From positions 17,351,748 through 17,415,747 of the forward strand of contig NC_133530.1 of NCBI RefSeq assembly GCF_048544455.1: 64,000 nt of DNA, in the 5' to 3' direction. The stretch's first letter is position 1, and every line of letters begins with the position of its first letter. This stretch comes from Silene latifolia (Eukaryota; Streptophyta; Magnoliopsida; Caryophyllales; Caryophyllaceae). Positions 11,207 to 23,356 of the stretch are shown here, one piece after another. The position numbers were made by a program, and so were the translations under genes. The notes under the pieces were generated by a model. That model did not search any database, was not told the origin of the DNA, and saw nothing but the letters and a program-made list of their open reading frames with translations.

Positions 11207-11540
11207 TTCTTTCGTTTATTATAGCACAAAAATTGCTACAATAATATGAAAGTTTGTACAATTACAATATTTTGTTGTTTTGATGGTAGAAGAATTAGGT
11301 TTGTCTCTTATTAAATGGCTACTTGATATGTCATATATATGCATATTATACGTAGATTATAATTGGTCTTTGAGTTAGTATGGCCGGCATTGTTAACTAT
11401 AGTATCACTATACTAGTCTAACACTAAGGTTTATTAAGAAAATTATCGAGTAAAATAATGTGTTCCGAAATTGTTTATTCACTAGAAAAGGACTAGGTAC
11501 AAATTTGTATCATGTCTTTGTAGTTTGTGTTGGATGTAAT

Positions 11541-11781
11541 TGTAAAGAATAAGAGAGGTTGTGAATATTTGTTTGTGATTAATTGATTGAAACTAATGTA
11601 CAGGATGCATGTTTTTATACATATAAATGACTAGAGCTAGGTTACTATAATCATGGAACTAACAGCTACAAGTTAGGGGAAGGGATAACTAACATGTGCT
11701 AAATAAAACTAACTAAAAACAAGTAGCTATATTATAGGAGGAAGACTAGGCTTCCGTTGAGCTGCGGTTGTTTGTTCAACA
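11541..11781 (-). repeat. 3' LTR of copia-2
   Basis: Read on the minus strand it starts TGTTGAACAAACA and ends TTCTTTACA. It matches 23357-23597 at the same length with one visible difference. The pol frame runs into it before stopping. Confidence 0.95.
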
Positions 11782-12160
11782 CTCCCCCGCAAGATGGACG
11801 GTCGGAGACGGAGACCAATCTTGGAAGAAAGATCAAGAAATCCGGACTTGTGCAGCGGCTTGGTCAGTGTGTCGGCTAACTGATCGGAACCATTAATATG
11901 TTGAATACGAAGTAGACCTTTCCGAACTTGTTCTTTGACAAAATGAAAAGAGATAGCCAAGTGCTTCATTCGTGAATGAAAAACTGGGTTAGCCGAATAA
12001 TGGGTAGCTGATAAATTATCACAATAAATTGCCGGCGGCGAAGAATGCGAAATACCAAGTTCATGTAATAGAGAGACAAGCCATAAAAGTTCCGTGGAGA
12101 CAGTGGCAACGGCTCTAAATTCGGCCTCAGTGGTCGAGCAAGATAATGCTCATTGTTTTT
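11727..12160 (-). pseudogene. RNase H part of copia-2 pol, broken
   Basis: The minus strand encodes the C-terminal RNase H region. There are two in-frame stop codons just after the RT frame ends (about 12140-12165), and the open part 11969-11727 keeps the ADTLTKPL signature. The frame ends inside the LTR, as is usual for this type. Confidence 0.85.
11782..11796 (-). other. Polypurine tract of copia-2
   Basis: On the minus strand ATCTTGCGGGGGAG lies immediately before the TG of the 3' LTR. Confidence 0.8.
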
Positions 12161-12163
12161 TTT

Positions 12164-13480
12164 TCAAGACCAGGATATGGGATTTTTGCCTAGATAAACT
12201 ATAAACCCGGTTGTAGATAAGTAATCCGCGGAGTCTCCAGCGAAGTCCGCGTCACAGTACGCATGAAGATGAAGAGGAGTGGAATGATGTAGATGAATGC
12301 CAAGATGAAGAGTACCATTCAGATATCGTAGGACACGTTTAAGAGCGAGCCAGTGTGTGGTGGTCGGGTGGGTTAAGAATTGAGCAAGTTTATTGACAGT
12401 AAATGCGATATCGAGTCGAGTAAGAGACAAATATTGGAGACTTCCAACTATTGCCCTATAGTCATCTATATTTTCAACAGGATTATGAGGTTCTTTTGTA
12501 AGAGGCGGGTGTGCTAGCATGGGTGTGGTGGCGGGTTTTGACTCATGCATATTAAATTTGTGTAGTAAGTCGGAAATGTATTTGGTTTGGTTAAGGTGAA
12601 GACCGTGTTTGGTCGGGGTTACCTCAACACCGAGAAAGAATGACAGTGGACCGAGGTCCTTTAGGGAGAACTTACGGGAGAGTTCATCAATAAAGGCGCG
12701 GATGCGTGTCGGGTTTGGTCCGGTGATGACTATGTCATCGACATAGACTAGAACAAATAGGAGATGGGTCTTATCATTGAGGATAAAGAGGGACGGGTCA
12801 GAGACCGAGTGTTTAAATTGTAGTTGTAATAAATAATTTTTGAGCTCGGTGTACCAAGCCCGTGGGGCTTGTTTGAGACCGTAGATGGCCTTTTGTAAGT
12901 GACAGACATAGTCGGGTTTGTCGGTATCCGTGAACCCGGGTGGTTGGTCCATAAAAACAGAATCGGTGAGCTTACCTTGTAAAAACGCATTATTCACATC
13001 GAGTTGATGGAGGGGCCATCGACGAGTCACAGCGATAGACAATACAAGGCGAATGGTGGCTGGTTTGATGACGGGGCTAAAGGTTTCCGAATAATCGACA
13101 CCGGGGCGTTGGTGAAAGCCCTTGGCAACTAGTCTAGCCTTATGTTGTTTAATAGAGCCGTCTGGGTTGTACTTCACGCGGTATACCCATTTGCAACCGA
13201 CAACGTTTTGGGCACTAGAACGAGGGACGAGGGTCCATGTTTCATTGCGAAGGAGAGCTTGATGCTCGTCAAGCATGGCGGTTCTCCATCGTGGGTCCAT
13301 GAGGGCTTGTTTGGTGGTTGTGGGAGTGGCATGAGGGGTAGGGATAGTGGCTGTTTTGGCGTGTTTCGAGGTGTGGGCAGCGGAGGTTGAGGTCGACTTA
13401 GCATACTTCGGGTTTGGTTTTATGATGTTGTTGGACAATCGAGTGGTGACACGGGAGGGGGGTGGAGGAGGAGGTGGTGG
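12164..13480 (-). pseudogene. Reverse transcriptase part of copia-2 pol
   Basis: The open frame (from 13810) carries a copia-type RT: GCKWVYRVKYNPDGSIK, LDVNNAFLQG, YGLKQAPRAWY and the catalytic YVDD motif. The part of the frame upstream of about 13480 is a Pro/Ser-rich linker. Integrase is in another frame (13398-14415), so a frameshift lies in the linker around 13400-13480. The frame stops after NPISWS, where a stop codon replaces a coding triplet. Confidence 0.9.
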
Positions 13481-14415
13481 GGGGGGGAGGTGGTGAGGGG
13501 CTGGCCGTGGTGGTAGGACCAGAGGACGGAGTGGTGGGAGGGGAGGGAGTGTCGGGTTGGTTTGGGGAGGGTGGTTCGGGATTGTTGTCGGGCTCAGGAG
13601 AGGGAGGGGGTTGGTCTGGTGGGGGTTGTTGTTGGATGGGCAGGGCCGGGGTAAGGAGGGGAATGGTGAGCTCACACCATCGGTCAGCGGTGGCAATGGG
13701 TGACGGGGTGGATTTGAGGAGAGAGGTGTAAGGGAAAATGTGTTCGATAAATCGAACATGGCGAGATGTGTATAGTTTAGTGGCGACGGGATCATAGCAC
13801 AGGTAAGCACTCTGAGTATTCGAGTAGCCTACAAATACACAAGGGGTTGATTTTGGGTCTAGCTTGTGAGCCGTGTAGGGTTTGAGCCACGGGTAACAGA
13901 GACAACCGAATGGTTTCAATTTTTTGTAATTCGGGTCACGACCAAAAAGGATTTGGTAAGGAGTTTTGTTATGTAAAGTGGATGTGGGAAGTCGATTAAT
14001 GAGATAGGTTGCGGTTGAGAAAGCAAAGGGCCAAAATGTGGTCGGCATTTGAGCATGTGTAAGGAGAGCAAGACCCGTTTCAACTACATGGTGATGGCGT
14101 CGTTCGGCAAAACCATTGTGCTCGGGTGTGTGAGGTGGTGAGGTGAGGTGGTTTATTCCGGCATCAAGGAGGGTTGGGTTTAATTTTTTGTATTCGCCCC
14201 CATTGTCAGAGTAGAATTGTTTAATTGGTTTTTGAAAATAATTTTCAATAATGTTCTTAAATCGAGTGAAAGTGATTGTTGTGTCGGATTTATTTTTTAT
14301 GGGATAAAGCCAAAAATAGTGTGAATAATGGTCGACAAAAATTATATAGTATTTGAAAGAGTCGATGGAGTAAATAGGTGAGGTCCAAACATCGGAAAAA
14401 ATGAGATCAAACGGT
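13481..14415 (-). pseudogene. Integrase part of copia-2 pol, left of the LARD-1 insertion
   Basis: The minus strand encodes the integrase core with the DDE residues: Asp in LIFSDVWTSP, Asp in YSDNGGEY and Glu in HNGFAERRHH. A conserved LFGRDPNYKKLKPFGC region follows. The frame begins at the LARD-1 boundary; the missing N-terminal part is at 21726-21994. The interruption plus the downstream frameshift make it inactive. Confidence 0.92.
14411..14415. repeat. Target duplication of LARD-1, left copy (ACGGT)
   Basis: ACGGT at 14411-14415 is repeated at 21721-21725 on the other side of LARD-1, giving exact element boundaries. Confidence 0.95.
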
Positions 14416-15808
14416 TGTAACACCCCTATACTCCAAGTGCCTTACCAGGACCACTCAGGTATAAGGATGCTACCATCTCGGTTACCCGAGGCATGATAAT
14501 CATAAGACAATGAAGAAACATACTTTATTAAATAAGTTTAAGTGATTACATTACAAAACCAACTGTAAGCAAAATACAACTGTTCTCAAACTATAAACCA
14601 ACTGAAAGGAACTGTTCTAATAAACACAGCGGAAGACTAAAGACTCTGATATGTGATGACTCCATCCCTGACTAGATCCCACGCGTATCCAAGATATACC
14701 GCCAAGCAACCGCTCACCACCCCGAATGGATCACCACAGTTTTTAAAACATTTAAACGGGTCGATACTAATCACACAACTTATATATATATATCAACAAG
14801 AAGACACATGCATGCCTTAACCGTCACACATACACACAACTACTCCAATCCCATCAATCTCAATCACCGACCGTCCACTTTGGACACCACGCCAGTGGGG
14901 GACCGCAGCTGTTCCCACCTAAGCCCCGCTCATCATACCGAGCGATAACCCCGTCCCATTAATGTGCACATCCCCTCCGTGGCGGGTTCCACGGAGGGCG
15001 AAACTAGGGCGTGAAGCCACTCCCGCAAGTAACTCCACTCAGCCGAGAACGCATCTCGAGAACCATAGACAACCAATCACAATCACAACATCAACAATCG
15101 TCTGAATCTATCAACAATGTACAATCACAATCACAGCCGTCACAATACAATCACTATATCAAACAATCAATCTCACACATCAACAATCATCCCATTATGG
15201 GACTAATACTGAGTAGGGAATCCTACCTGGAAAGCATAATTATCAGACGGTCTCTACAGCTGTATCAAAAAGGCTCTTCTACAAAACCTCCTCCTATCAT
15301 ACAAACATACAAACACTACCGAATCACAATCTACACAAAAACCCCCAAATCCCTAAATTAGGGTTTAACCAAATCAAAGGAAATACAGTAAAAAGGGTAC
15401 ATAGATCTTACCCTCGACGCAAGGAACTCAACGGTACGAACAACGACAAGAACTGACCGTCTGAACTCCGGGAATTGCTAAGAATGCGATTAAGAAGATG
15501 GACTTGTTTGCTTTCTCTCTTAAACAAGAATTTAGGTTTTGTAAAAGTGGTTTAGAATAATGACGACGAAGCTTAAATACCTTAATCGCATAATTAACAA
15601 AACCCGGGAAAACTCCCCGTAAAACCGGACACTCGATCGAGTACCCAAGGTACTCGATCGAGTACCCCCCTACTCGATCGAGTACCCCAGCTACTCGATC
15701 GAGTACCCAACAGGTCAGAAACTATTTTATTTCGCAACATACCCTTACTCGACAGAGTAAGGCCTACTCGATAGAGTACCCCAAGACTTATAAATACGGA
15801 GTATTACA
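14416..15808 (-). repeat. 3' LTR of LARD-1
   Basis: 1393 bp, TG...CA ends on the minus strand. It differs from the right LTR by about 25-30 small changes, most of them clustered in 14660-14960. It carries a palindrome array at 15630-15778. Open frames inside it (for example 15011-15361) recur only because the LTR is repeated and have no protein character. Confidence 0.95.
15630..15778. repeat. Palindrome array, left LTR of LARD-1
   Basis: Four copies of ACTCGATCGAGTA (15630-15705), spaced by short C-rich linkers such as CCCAAGG, then two degenerate copies with cores GACA and GATA (15746-15778). Each perfect unit is self-complementary. The copies sit in the first 180 bp of the LTR as read on the minus strand, that is in U3. 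Confidence 0.95.
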
Positions 15809-15845
15809 GTCTTCCCTCCTTAAAAAGAACTTCGTCCCCGAAGTT
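15809..15845 (-). other. Polypurine tract and gypsy-like 3' end motif of LARD-1
   Basis: On the minus strand an AACTTCGGGGACGAAGTT-type palindrome is followed by CTTTTTAAGGAGGGAAGAC and then the LTR TG. This arrangement is familiar from plant Ty3/gypsy elements. Confidence 0.7.
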
Positions 15846-16137
15846 CAACCCATACATAGAAACAACCATACTAACTCGACCAAGACACACAACAACTTAG
15901 CTAAGAACTCAAGAACTCGACCGAACATAGAACATGAACTCTTAACACTCACTCCACCAACTATGTTTACTTCCACAATATGACTCACGATATCGTATCT
16001 ACCACATATATATCCCTCACGACACCAACTCCATACATAACCAACTACCATCCTCTAACGCTGCTAGCTCCATAATATCATCCACTATCAAATCCAATAC
16101 CAAGACACTCATAGACATCAAACGGAATGTTACATTC

Positions 16138-16172
16138 TACCTCCCTTAAAAGGAACTTCGTCCTCGAAGTTT
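16138..16172 (-). other. Second, internal gypsy-like 3' end motif in LARD-1
   Basis: On the minus strand AACTTCGAGGACGAAGTT is followed by CCTTTTAAGGGAGGTAGAA and then TGTAACATTCC. It is like the end of an older element and its LTR start, about 330 bp before the real one. LARD-2 has the same at 49667-49705. Confidence 0.65.
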
Positions 16173-19163
16173 ACTCGAACTCCTAACATCATCCTTCAAT
16201 CGTCAACACTATATAAAATATTCCCACACTCAAGCATCACACTACTACAAGCACGGCCATGGCCTTTTATAAGTATTGTCCACAAAACAAATCCCTCCTT
16301 TACGCTACGCTAACACTCTACTTCCAATTATATTACCGCATGCACCACCATGAAACTCTCTTTTATTGCATCCTACTCCTCTTAAGACAAATGTTACGTC
16401 CTCGTAACTCACTAATACTAAACCCTTAGCTATATTATCTCATTATCCTCATCACCACCATATGTCAAAGATAACTGCCTATAACCTCATTTCCATAATC
16501 ACTCCTATTTCTCAAGGCTCTCTTACTTCAACAGTTCTCATACTTCAAATCAATCGCACACCCCTAACCTATACCATAAGGCTCGTAGCAAAATCACCAT
16601 ACTAACTCTCCATTATCACCGCAAACCAGCATACCTCGCTATGTAAAGCATCGATCTTCCGAAGCATAACTCCCGATCCACACTCGTTACTTATACTCAC
16701 ACTAGATCCTCAAGTTCTTTCCTTCATTACCGCAAAACTCATACATAACTTAATATGACACTAATTCCCCCAACACCCTACACTCACTGTCCCAACAAAA
16801 GATTATGAACTACCCGCCGCTTTCAGATCATTACAACACATGTTCCACGAATCATTTTCCATTACCATGTCTACTAAAGCCTTATCTAGAACAAGATCAA
16901 AATTTATCAGAATAACCTCTCACAACCGTGTCCCATCAATAGAACATCACTATATCATGACAACAACGAAAACATATTCAACTCTATTTCATATCATACT
17001 CTACCTCATTCTTAACTTAACCTGGTAAAGAAAACATCAATAAGCAAGACAACTGTCTACATGTTCAACCAAAACTCACAAAGAACAACAAAGAAACAAA
17101 ACAACAATCTATGTATAACTGGTATGCACTTTCGAAAACTCGTATCATAATCATCCCGCCTACTCCACCACAACCGGTGATTTGCATCACAACACCGCCA
17201 CCAACAACCACACCGTAGTGCGAAAATACCCGCATCACAACACTAAATATCGAGCCCGGATCACCACCCGAGGCACCACAACCACATCGATAGACATCAC
17301 AACTACATACAATTCCATAAATACGGACTCGGAAATAACCTTTCGGACAAGAAAACTTACTCAAATCCACTTTACTCAATCACAACGCAACATATTATAT
17401 GAATAAACAGATAAGCATCTCATGAACATCATCTCTACCATTTCACGGAATACACATGTGTTATTAATACACATAAAATTATAACTAGCCATGTCAAATT
17501 AATCAAATTATTACCTTTTTGGATATCATTCAATTAAACTACCGTGTCCAACATATATATTACATAACATTCATAAAACAACTTTATAATTATCACACCA
17601 TACCACTTCTTGTGAGGTCGGAACCTCACACAAACATTTACACATATCATAGACCCGTAATCACAACCAACTAGTCAATCCCGACCACGTAAGTTACCAC
17701 TCAACAAAGGTTACCTGTTGTCCGAGCTTAACTCGCATGCCCATCATCACATTCTTCCATTCGCATCACCAAGACCTTCCGCCATACATAACCATACGCC
17801 TAACACTCATTATGAGGAACCACCTCCTAAGACTATGTCTTATACTTCCTGACAACCATACTTTTATCAATTCGGTCTTTACAAAATCACCTCTTTAGAA
17901 TTGCCACTTTTCTAATATACCCTTACCCTTAACCACTAGTCAAAGACCATAACACTACCTTTGTCCAGGACATCAAACCTGTTCACTCATCTCTAAACAT
18001 CATGATTTCTTTTCTATCTTTGGTTAACATCCCAAACAACGAACATCGAATCCATGAACAAAATTACCTCAACATTCTTCCCAATATTTTCCTTAATTGA
18101 ATCATCATCCATTTCTCCACCAAAATCTCATATCATGCAGATATTCTACTAACTTCTTACTTTCCTTAATTTCTCGAAACTCCTTATTAAACATGTTGTC
18201 CTGAAGCTCCCATATAACCATTAACTAACATCCTCATGATAATATCACACATTTCGATGATTCCTTACCTTTATATCACATAACTCCGGTGAATATTTTT
18301 CTCAGCTTACTTTTATCCTTCTTTTCTCTTTACACTCAATAATACCAATTAATAGTTCAACTCCTTATTCCTTCTAGCTAACTCTTTAGAAATCCAGTTA
18401 CCCCTTCGTTGCTCCAAAACTCAAATTCCATTATTTTCTACCGACATCATCCCACTCTTTCTTACCATGGATCTTCTCTTATTATGCTATCACTCACACT
18501 TGCCACTAATCTATCCATAGAATCAACGTTTAATGTTCAAACAATTGCATCTCCTTTTTTACATCTCTAGAAATCATAATTCATTTAATACCGTTAATTA
18601 CCCAAGGAAATCACACAGTAGTTTCGTCTCTCGATAACACAAATTTCCAAACTCGGGTCACTACCGCAAATCCACGTCGCGACATGTCCCATTAAGTTCG
18701 CTATATACCACTATTTCCAAACGACCTTTCATTACATATGTTCTTACTCAACACTATTTCTAGCCATCTCCCTCCATAATTTATTATACATCTCAGGTTG
18801 CTACTATCCACATCCTTTCTTTCAATCTTTTCATTCTCACGTTCCTTAAACTTACATCATGCCTTGCCCACATTCACTTACATTTTCATTACTCAACATA
18901 CAATCATGTCACTCATCTCGTCTCACACAACATGCTCTATGCCTCAATTAAGTCTTACTAATCCCAACACATATAAATCATGTCCTCCCCACCGAACTCA
19001 TACTCATCATAGGTGTCACTCTTTACACCACAAAATTGGGTAACTTACGCGTCAAGACCAACATACATGTAAAACAATGCATAAAGAAGCAAAATAACGC
19101 CTTTGAATTAAACATAATATGCAACGAAGTCAAAAGATAAACATATGACCCAAAATAGGGGTC

Positions 19164-19330
19164 ACTAGATCGAGTACAGGCCACTCGATCGAGTAAGGGA
19201 CTTACTCGATCGAGTAGGTGAAGATTAGAAGCACGTAAAACAAATCACCAGGGATACTCGATCGAGTAGCTAAGGTACTCGATCGAGTGCCCCCTTACTC
19301 GATCGAGTACCAAGGATACTCGATCGAGTA
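19164..19330. repeat. Internal palindrome array of LARD-1
   Basis: Seven copies of (T)ACTCGATCGAGTA, one with a variant arm (ACTAGATCGAGTA) and one ending in G. They stand in two groups separated by about 40 bp. It is the same unit as in the LTRs. Confidence 0.95.
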
Positions 19331-20316
19331 CCCCAATTCTCTCAAGATCGTTTTAGTAAAAAGCCATAACTCACTCATTTCTTGGTCGTTTTGGGTGTGT
19401 GACCTATCGTTAGAATCGTAAAAGAACAAGCTATCACCTCCAATTGGAATCACATTAAAATCATTTACGCATCTCAAGTTATAACAGTTTAAAGAACTTT
19501 TCTTTGTGAATCGACGACATAATTATTTGATTTTTACTTCCAAACAACTTAAACAACAACCAAGTTAAACGAAAACAACCCAATACTCATGAAACCAGTA
19601 GCCCCAATCACATATTATTATTTTCGAAAACAAAGCAACAACATTCATCATGCACTACCCACATGCTTTTATTCTATAGCCTTTCGTAAGACAAATCATA
19701 CTCATACATTACAAATCCTATTCCATGTTACTAACATAACAACACTATAAAATAACTTCCATTATATAACCTGCTTAATCCGGAACCATGTTATCATACC
19801 ACGATGATTCATCTTTTTCCACTAATTCATCCATCATACCACATATTTACCCACCATATACGTTCAACATATTCACCCAAAGACATGTTCAATTCATACT
19901 CCTAACCTTTCGTACTTTTACTCAACACGACAACAACAACATGTATACTTACACATCGCTTTATATATATATATAGACAAAACACTTTTCCTTACGTAAT
20001 TATAACATGTCAAATTACATGTATCAATAATTATACTTTCATGCTTTACAATCAACCAACATACAATTCACGTCATTATCATCTTTCATCCATCAATTCA
20101 TACAACATACTACTACATAAATACACACAAAGACACAATAAGCACATAACGATCCCGACACATATCCCATGGTGACCGGTTCAAAATTGTAGGGCGAGTT
20201 CGCGACTTTAGGACGTCTCCCAAGTCTTTGCATTAGCTCCTACAACCTTTACCCGGGTTCATTTTAATTGACTCCCTAGATTCATTAGATTCATTGGTTA
20301 CAGGTTTTTTAATCGT

Positions 20317-20328
20317 CGCTCGATACCA
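20317..20328 (-). other. Primer binding site of LARD-1
   Basis: The minus strand reads TGGTATCGAGCG two bases inside the right LTR. It resembles the initiator tRNA-Met complement TGGTATCAGAGC. Confidence 0.75.
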
Positions 20329-20330
20329 TT

Positions 20331-21720
20331 TGTAACACCCCTATACTCCAAGTGCCTTACCAGGACCACTCAGGTATAAGGATGCTACCATCTCGGTTAC
20401 CCGAGGCATGATAATCATAAGACAATGAAGAAACATACTTTATTAAATAAGTTTAAGTGATTACATTACAAAACCAACTGTAAGCAAAATACAACTGTTC
20501 TCAAACTATAAACCAACTGAAAGGAACTGTTCTAATAAACACAGCGGAAGACTAAAGACTCTGATATGTGATGACTCCATCCCCAGCTAGATCCCACGCG
20601 TATCCAAGATATACCCAAGCAATCGCTCACCACCCCGAATGGATCACCACAGTTTTTAAAACATTTAAACGGGTCAAGACTAATCACACAACTTATATAT
20701 ATATATCAATGAAGAAGATACACATGCATGACTTAATCACACACATACACACAACTACTCCAATCCCATCAATCTCAATCACCGATTGTCCACTGGACCA
20801 CCGCCGCCAGTGGGGGACGCAGCCGTTCCCACCTAAGCCCCGCTCATCATACCGAGCGATAACCCTGTCCATTAATGTGCACATCCCCTTCCGTGGCGGG
20901 TTCCACGAAGGGCGAAACTAGGGCGTGAAGTCACTCCCGCAAGTAACTCCACTCAGCCGAGAACGCATCTCGAGAACCATAGACAACCAATCACAATCAC
21001 AACATCAACAATCGTCTGAATCTATCAACAATGTACAATCACAATCACAGCCGTCACAATACAATCACTATATCAAACAATCAATCTCACACATCAACAA
21101 TCATCCCATTATGGGACTAATACTGAGTAGGGAATCCTACCTGGAAAGCATAATTATCAGACGGTCTCTACAGCTGTATCAAAAAGGCTCTTCTACAAAA
21201 CCTCCTCCTATCATACAAACATACAAACACTACCGAATCACAATCTACACAAAAACCCCCAAATCCCTAAATTAGGGTTTAACCAAATCAAAGGAAATAA
21301 AGAAAAGGGTACATAGATCTTACCCTCGACGCAAGGAACTCAACGGCACGAACAACGACAAGAACTCGACCGTCCGAACTCCGGAATTGCTAAGAATGCG
21401 ATTAAGAAGATGGACTTGTTTGCTTTCTCTCTTAAACAAGAATTTAGGTTTTGTAAAAGTGGTTTAGAATAATGACGACGAAGCTTAAATACCTTAATCG
21501 CATAATTAACAAAACCCGGGAAAACTCCCCGTAAAACCGGACACTCGATCGAGTACCCAAGGTACTCGATCGAGTACCCCCCTACTCGATCGAGTACCCC
21601 AGCTACTCGATCGAGTACCCAACAGGTCAGAAACTATTTTATTTCGCAACATACCCTTACTCGACAGAGTAAGGCCCACTCGATAGAGTACCCCAAGACT
21701 TATAAATACGGAGTATTACA
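20331..21720 (-). repeat. 5' LTR of LARD-1
   Basis: 1390 bp, matching 14416-15808. It carries the same palindrome array (four perfect units at 21543-21617, degenerate ones at 21658-21690). Confidence 0.95.
21543..21690. repeat. Palindrome array, right LTR of LARD-1
   Basis: Four perfect units with core GATC and two degenerate units, in the same order and spacing as in the left LTR. Confidence 0.95.
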
Positions 21721-21725
21721 ACGGT

Positions 21726-22045
21726 GCATTGGACTTTAATGTGGAAATCGAAAAGGGTAACTTGTGGCTTTTATTGATCAAACACGAATTACAGTGCGAA
21801 TAACTTGAAATACGGAAATTAAAAATGGAGTTTAATTGTTTAAGAATAGCATTGGAAGGGTGTCCCAGTCGAGCATGCCACAAATCGCTGGGAGACAAAC
21901 TAAGGCTGGAGTAGGCGCGGGGCTTGGTGATGGGTGGTTGCCATTGATAGACGCCATCTTGAAACGGTCCTTGGATGAGAATTTCACCCGTCAAGCGGTC
22001 CTTAAAACAAAAAGAAAAGGGTGAGAAACAAGCAGTAGCATTATT
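21726..22045 (-). pseudogene. Pre-integrase region of copia-2, right of LARD-1
   Basis: The minus strand (open frame 21994-21716) has the GAG pre-integrase zinc-finger region: LWHARLGHPS, then CNSCLINKSHKLPF. It is the continuation of the integrase piece at 13481-14415. A frameshift around 22045 separates it from the gag-protease frame, and LARD-1 separates it from the integrase core. Confidence 0.9.
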
Positions 22046-23295
22046 GTCAAAATGTAATGAGAGACAGACAAAAGGTTTCGAGCTATGGTTGGAACGACAA
22101 GAACATTATTAAACAAAAGAGAGCGAGAGGAAGATGGGGTAGTGAATGAACCGTGGTGAGTGATAGGAAGGGCTGACCCGTCACCTATAATGAGGTCATC
22201 CGGTCCTTCATAGGGGCCGTGAAGGGCTAGGTTCTCGAGATCGTTGGTAATGTGGTGCGAGGCACCGCTATCAACGATATAGGCAGAGGTGGAAGGGGAT
22301 GCAGCAGTGGCGGTGTGGGCTTGAGGTCGGGTCTGTTTGGGTGGTGGAAACGAGACCATTGGGTAGTCACGTTTGAAGTCGGGGCAGTCGCTGATAACAT
22401 GGCCGGTATCGCGGCAATATTGACAACGCCCTTTAAAGGGTCGTGGGTTCTGGTTTTGGGCAGGTGGGGTCGTGTTTTGGTGGCGGTTGGAGTTGGTGTT
22501 TGGATGATAGGTACGGTTGTTGTTCGAGGAGTAGGTGTTATGGTGGTTGTAGCGAGAAGCATGGGGTTGGTAGCCACGAGATGCGACATTGGCGGTGGGT
22601 GAAAAGGTGGTGTTGCTTGGTTCTCGTTTGACGACGAGTTCATGTTGGATGAGCCTTTCGTGAAAGGCTTCAAAGGATATGGGTGTGTCTCGAGCACGGA
22701 CCGCATCAATGACGGTTTTGTACTGCTCAAGAGGGAGACCATGGATGATTTGAGCGATAATGTCCTCGGCATCCATGGGTTTACCAAGATGGGCGAGTTG
22801 GTTGGTGCAAGATTTGATGGCAAGCATATACTCGGAGATCGTGCCATCGCCAAGAGTAATATGACGAAGACGATCCTTAATTTGAAGTATATGGCCGCGG
22901 GAAGGGTTAGCATAAGTAATAGCTAGGGTTTGCCATGCTTCATGAGAAGTATTGGCATCAAGAAGGATGGGTGAGACGGATTCGTGGAGGGTTCCGGCTA
23001 GGGCTCCGAGGATGAGGTTGTCTTGCTTAAACCATGTAGTGTAGGCTGGGTTGGGAACCGGTTCAGGGTGGGGTTTGGCTTCAGTTGCGGGTGGGGTGAT
23101 GGTGGTGGGTGGTGGTGGGTTTGTTCCATCGAGGTAGGAAAATAAGCCATAACCTCGAAGGAGTTTCGTGATTTGGAATTGCCAAGATCGGTAGGTCGAT
23201 GGGGTGAGCTTAATGCAATTGGGGAAGGAGATGGAGATGAGTGGTTTTGTTGGTTCATCGTGGTTAGGAATAATCGAGTTGGTTTGGGTCGACAT
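22046..23295 (-). pseudogene. Gag and protease of copia-2
   Basis: The frame starts at ATG 23295 and codes for a copia Gag (UBN2-type region, residues about 80-230). A CCHC zinc knuckle follows (CQYCRDTGHVISDC, near residue 300), then the protease active site YIVDSGASHHIT near residue 350. The frame goes wrong near residue 410 because of a frameshift. Gag itself looks undamaged. Confidence 0.93.
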
Positions 23296-23344
23296 AATGG
23301 TTGCGTGAAGAACAACGAAGACGATGATGGTTAGGATCGATGAA

Positions 23345-23356
23345 GGCGTGATACCA
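23345..23356 (-). other. Primer binding site of copia-2
   Basis: The minus strand reads TGGTATCACGCC directly next to the 5' LTR, similar to the initiator tRNA-Met complement. Confidence 0.75.

Larger units (their letters stand above)
15809..20330 (-). other. LARD-1 interior, non-coding
   Basis: 4.5 kb of AT-rich DNA with scattered stops in all frames. At the left end are the polypurine tract and two copies of a gypsy-like 3'-end motif (15809-15845 and 16138-16172). A palindrome array lies at 19164-19330. The primer site is at 20317-20328. Much of the interior is recognisably similar to LARD-2 49388-53809. Confidence 0.85.
14416..21720 (-). mobile_element. LARD-1: large non-coding LTR element nested in copia-2
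   Basis: It is flanked by the 5-bp duplication ACGGT and bounded by LTRs of 1393 bp (14416-15808) and 1390 bp (20331-21720). On the minus strand the LTR begins TGTAATACTCC and ends GGTGTTACA. A primer site like the 3' end of initiator tRNA-Met lies next to the right LTR and a purine tract next to the left one, so it reads right to left. The 4.5-kb interior has no gag or pol that I can recognise, which fits a large retrotransposon derivative moved in trans. The interior just before the 3' LTR has the TTCGAGGACGAA plus AAGGGGG-like ending seen at the 3' end of plant Ty3/gypsy (Tekay/Del-type) elements, so a gypsy origin is inferred. Confidence 0.93.

Noticed and set aside
13462-13731. Gly/Val-rich plus-strand frame
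   Set aside because: Antisense shadow of the Pro/Ser-rich linker of copia-2 pol.
15011-15361. 116-codon frame, repeated at 20925-21275
   Set aside because: It recurs only because it lies in both LTRs of LARD-1; it is Ser/Gln/Ile-rich without protein character.
17065-17379. Minus-strand Cys-rich frame with a counterpart at 50689-50892
   Set aside because: The shared CDVYRCGC phrase looked like a Gag zinc knuckle, but the spacing does not fit CCHC and no other Gag feature is around it. Similarity follows from the shared ancestry of the two LARDs.
15630-19330. Regular short repeats with spacers that could suggest a CRISPR array
   Set aside because: The units are 14-bp palindromes with short unequal linkers inside a plant LTR element; there are no uniform spacers and no cas genes.
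22252-22926. Plus-strand frames opposite copia-2 gag
   Set aside because: Antisense shadows; the minus strand has the CCHC knuckle and protease motif.
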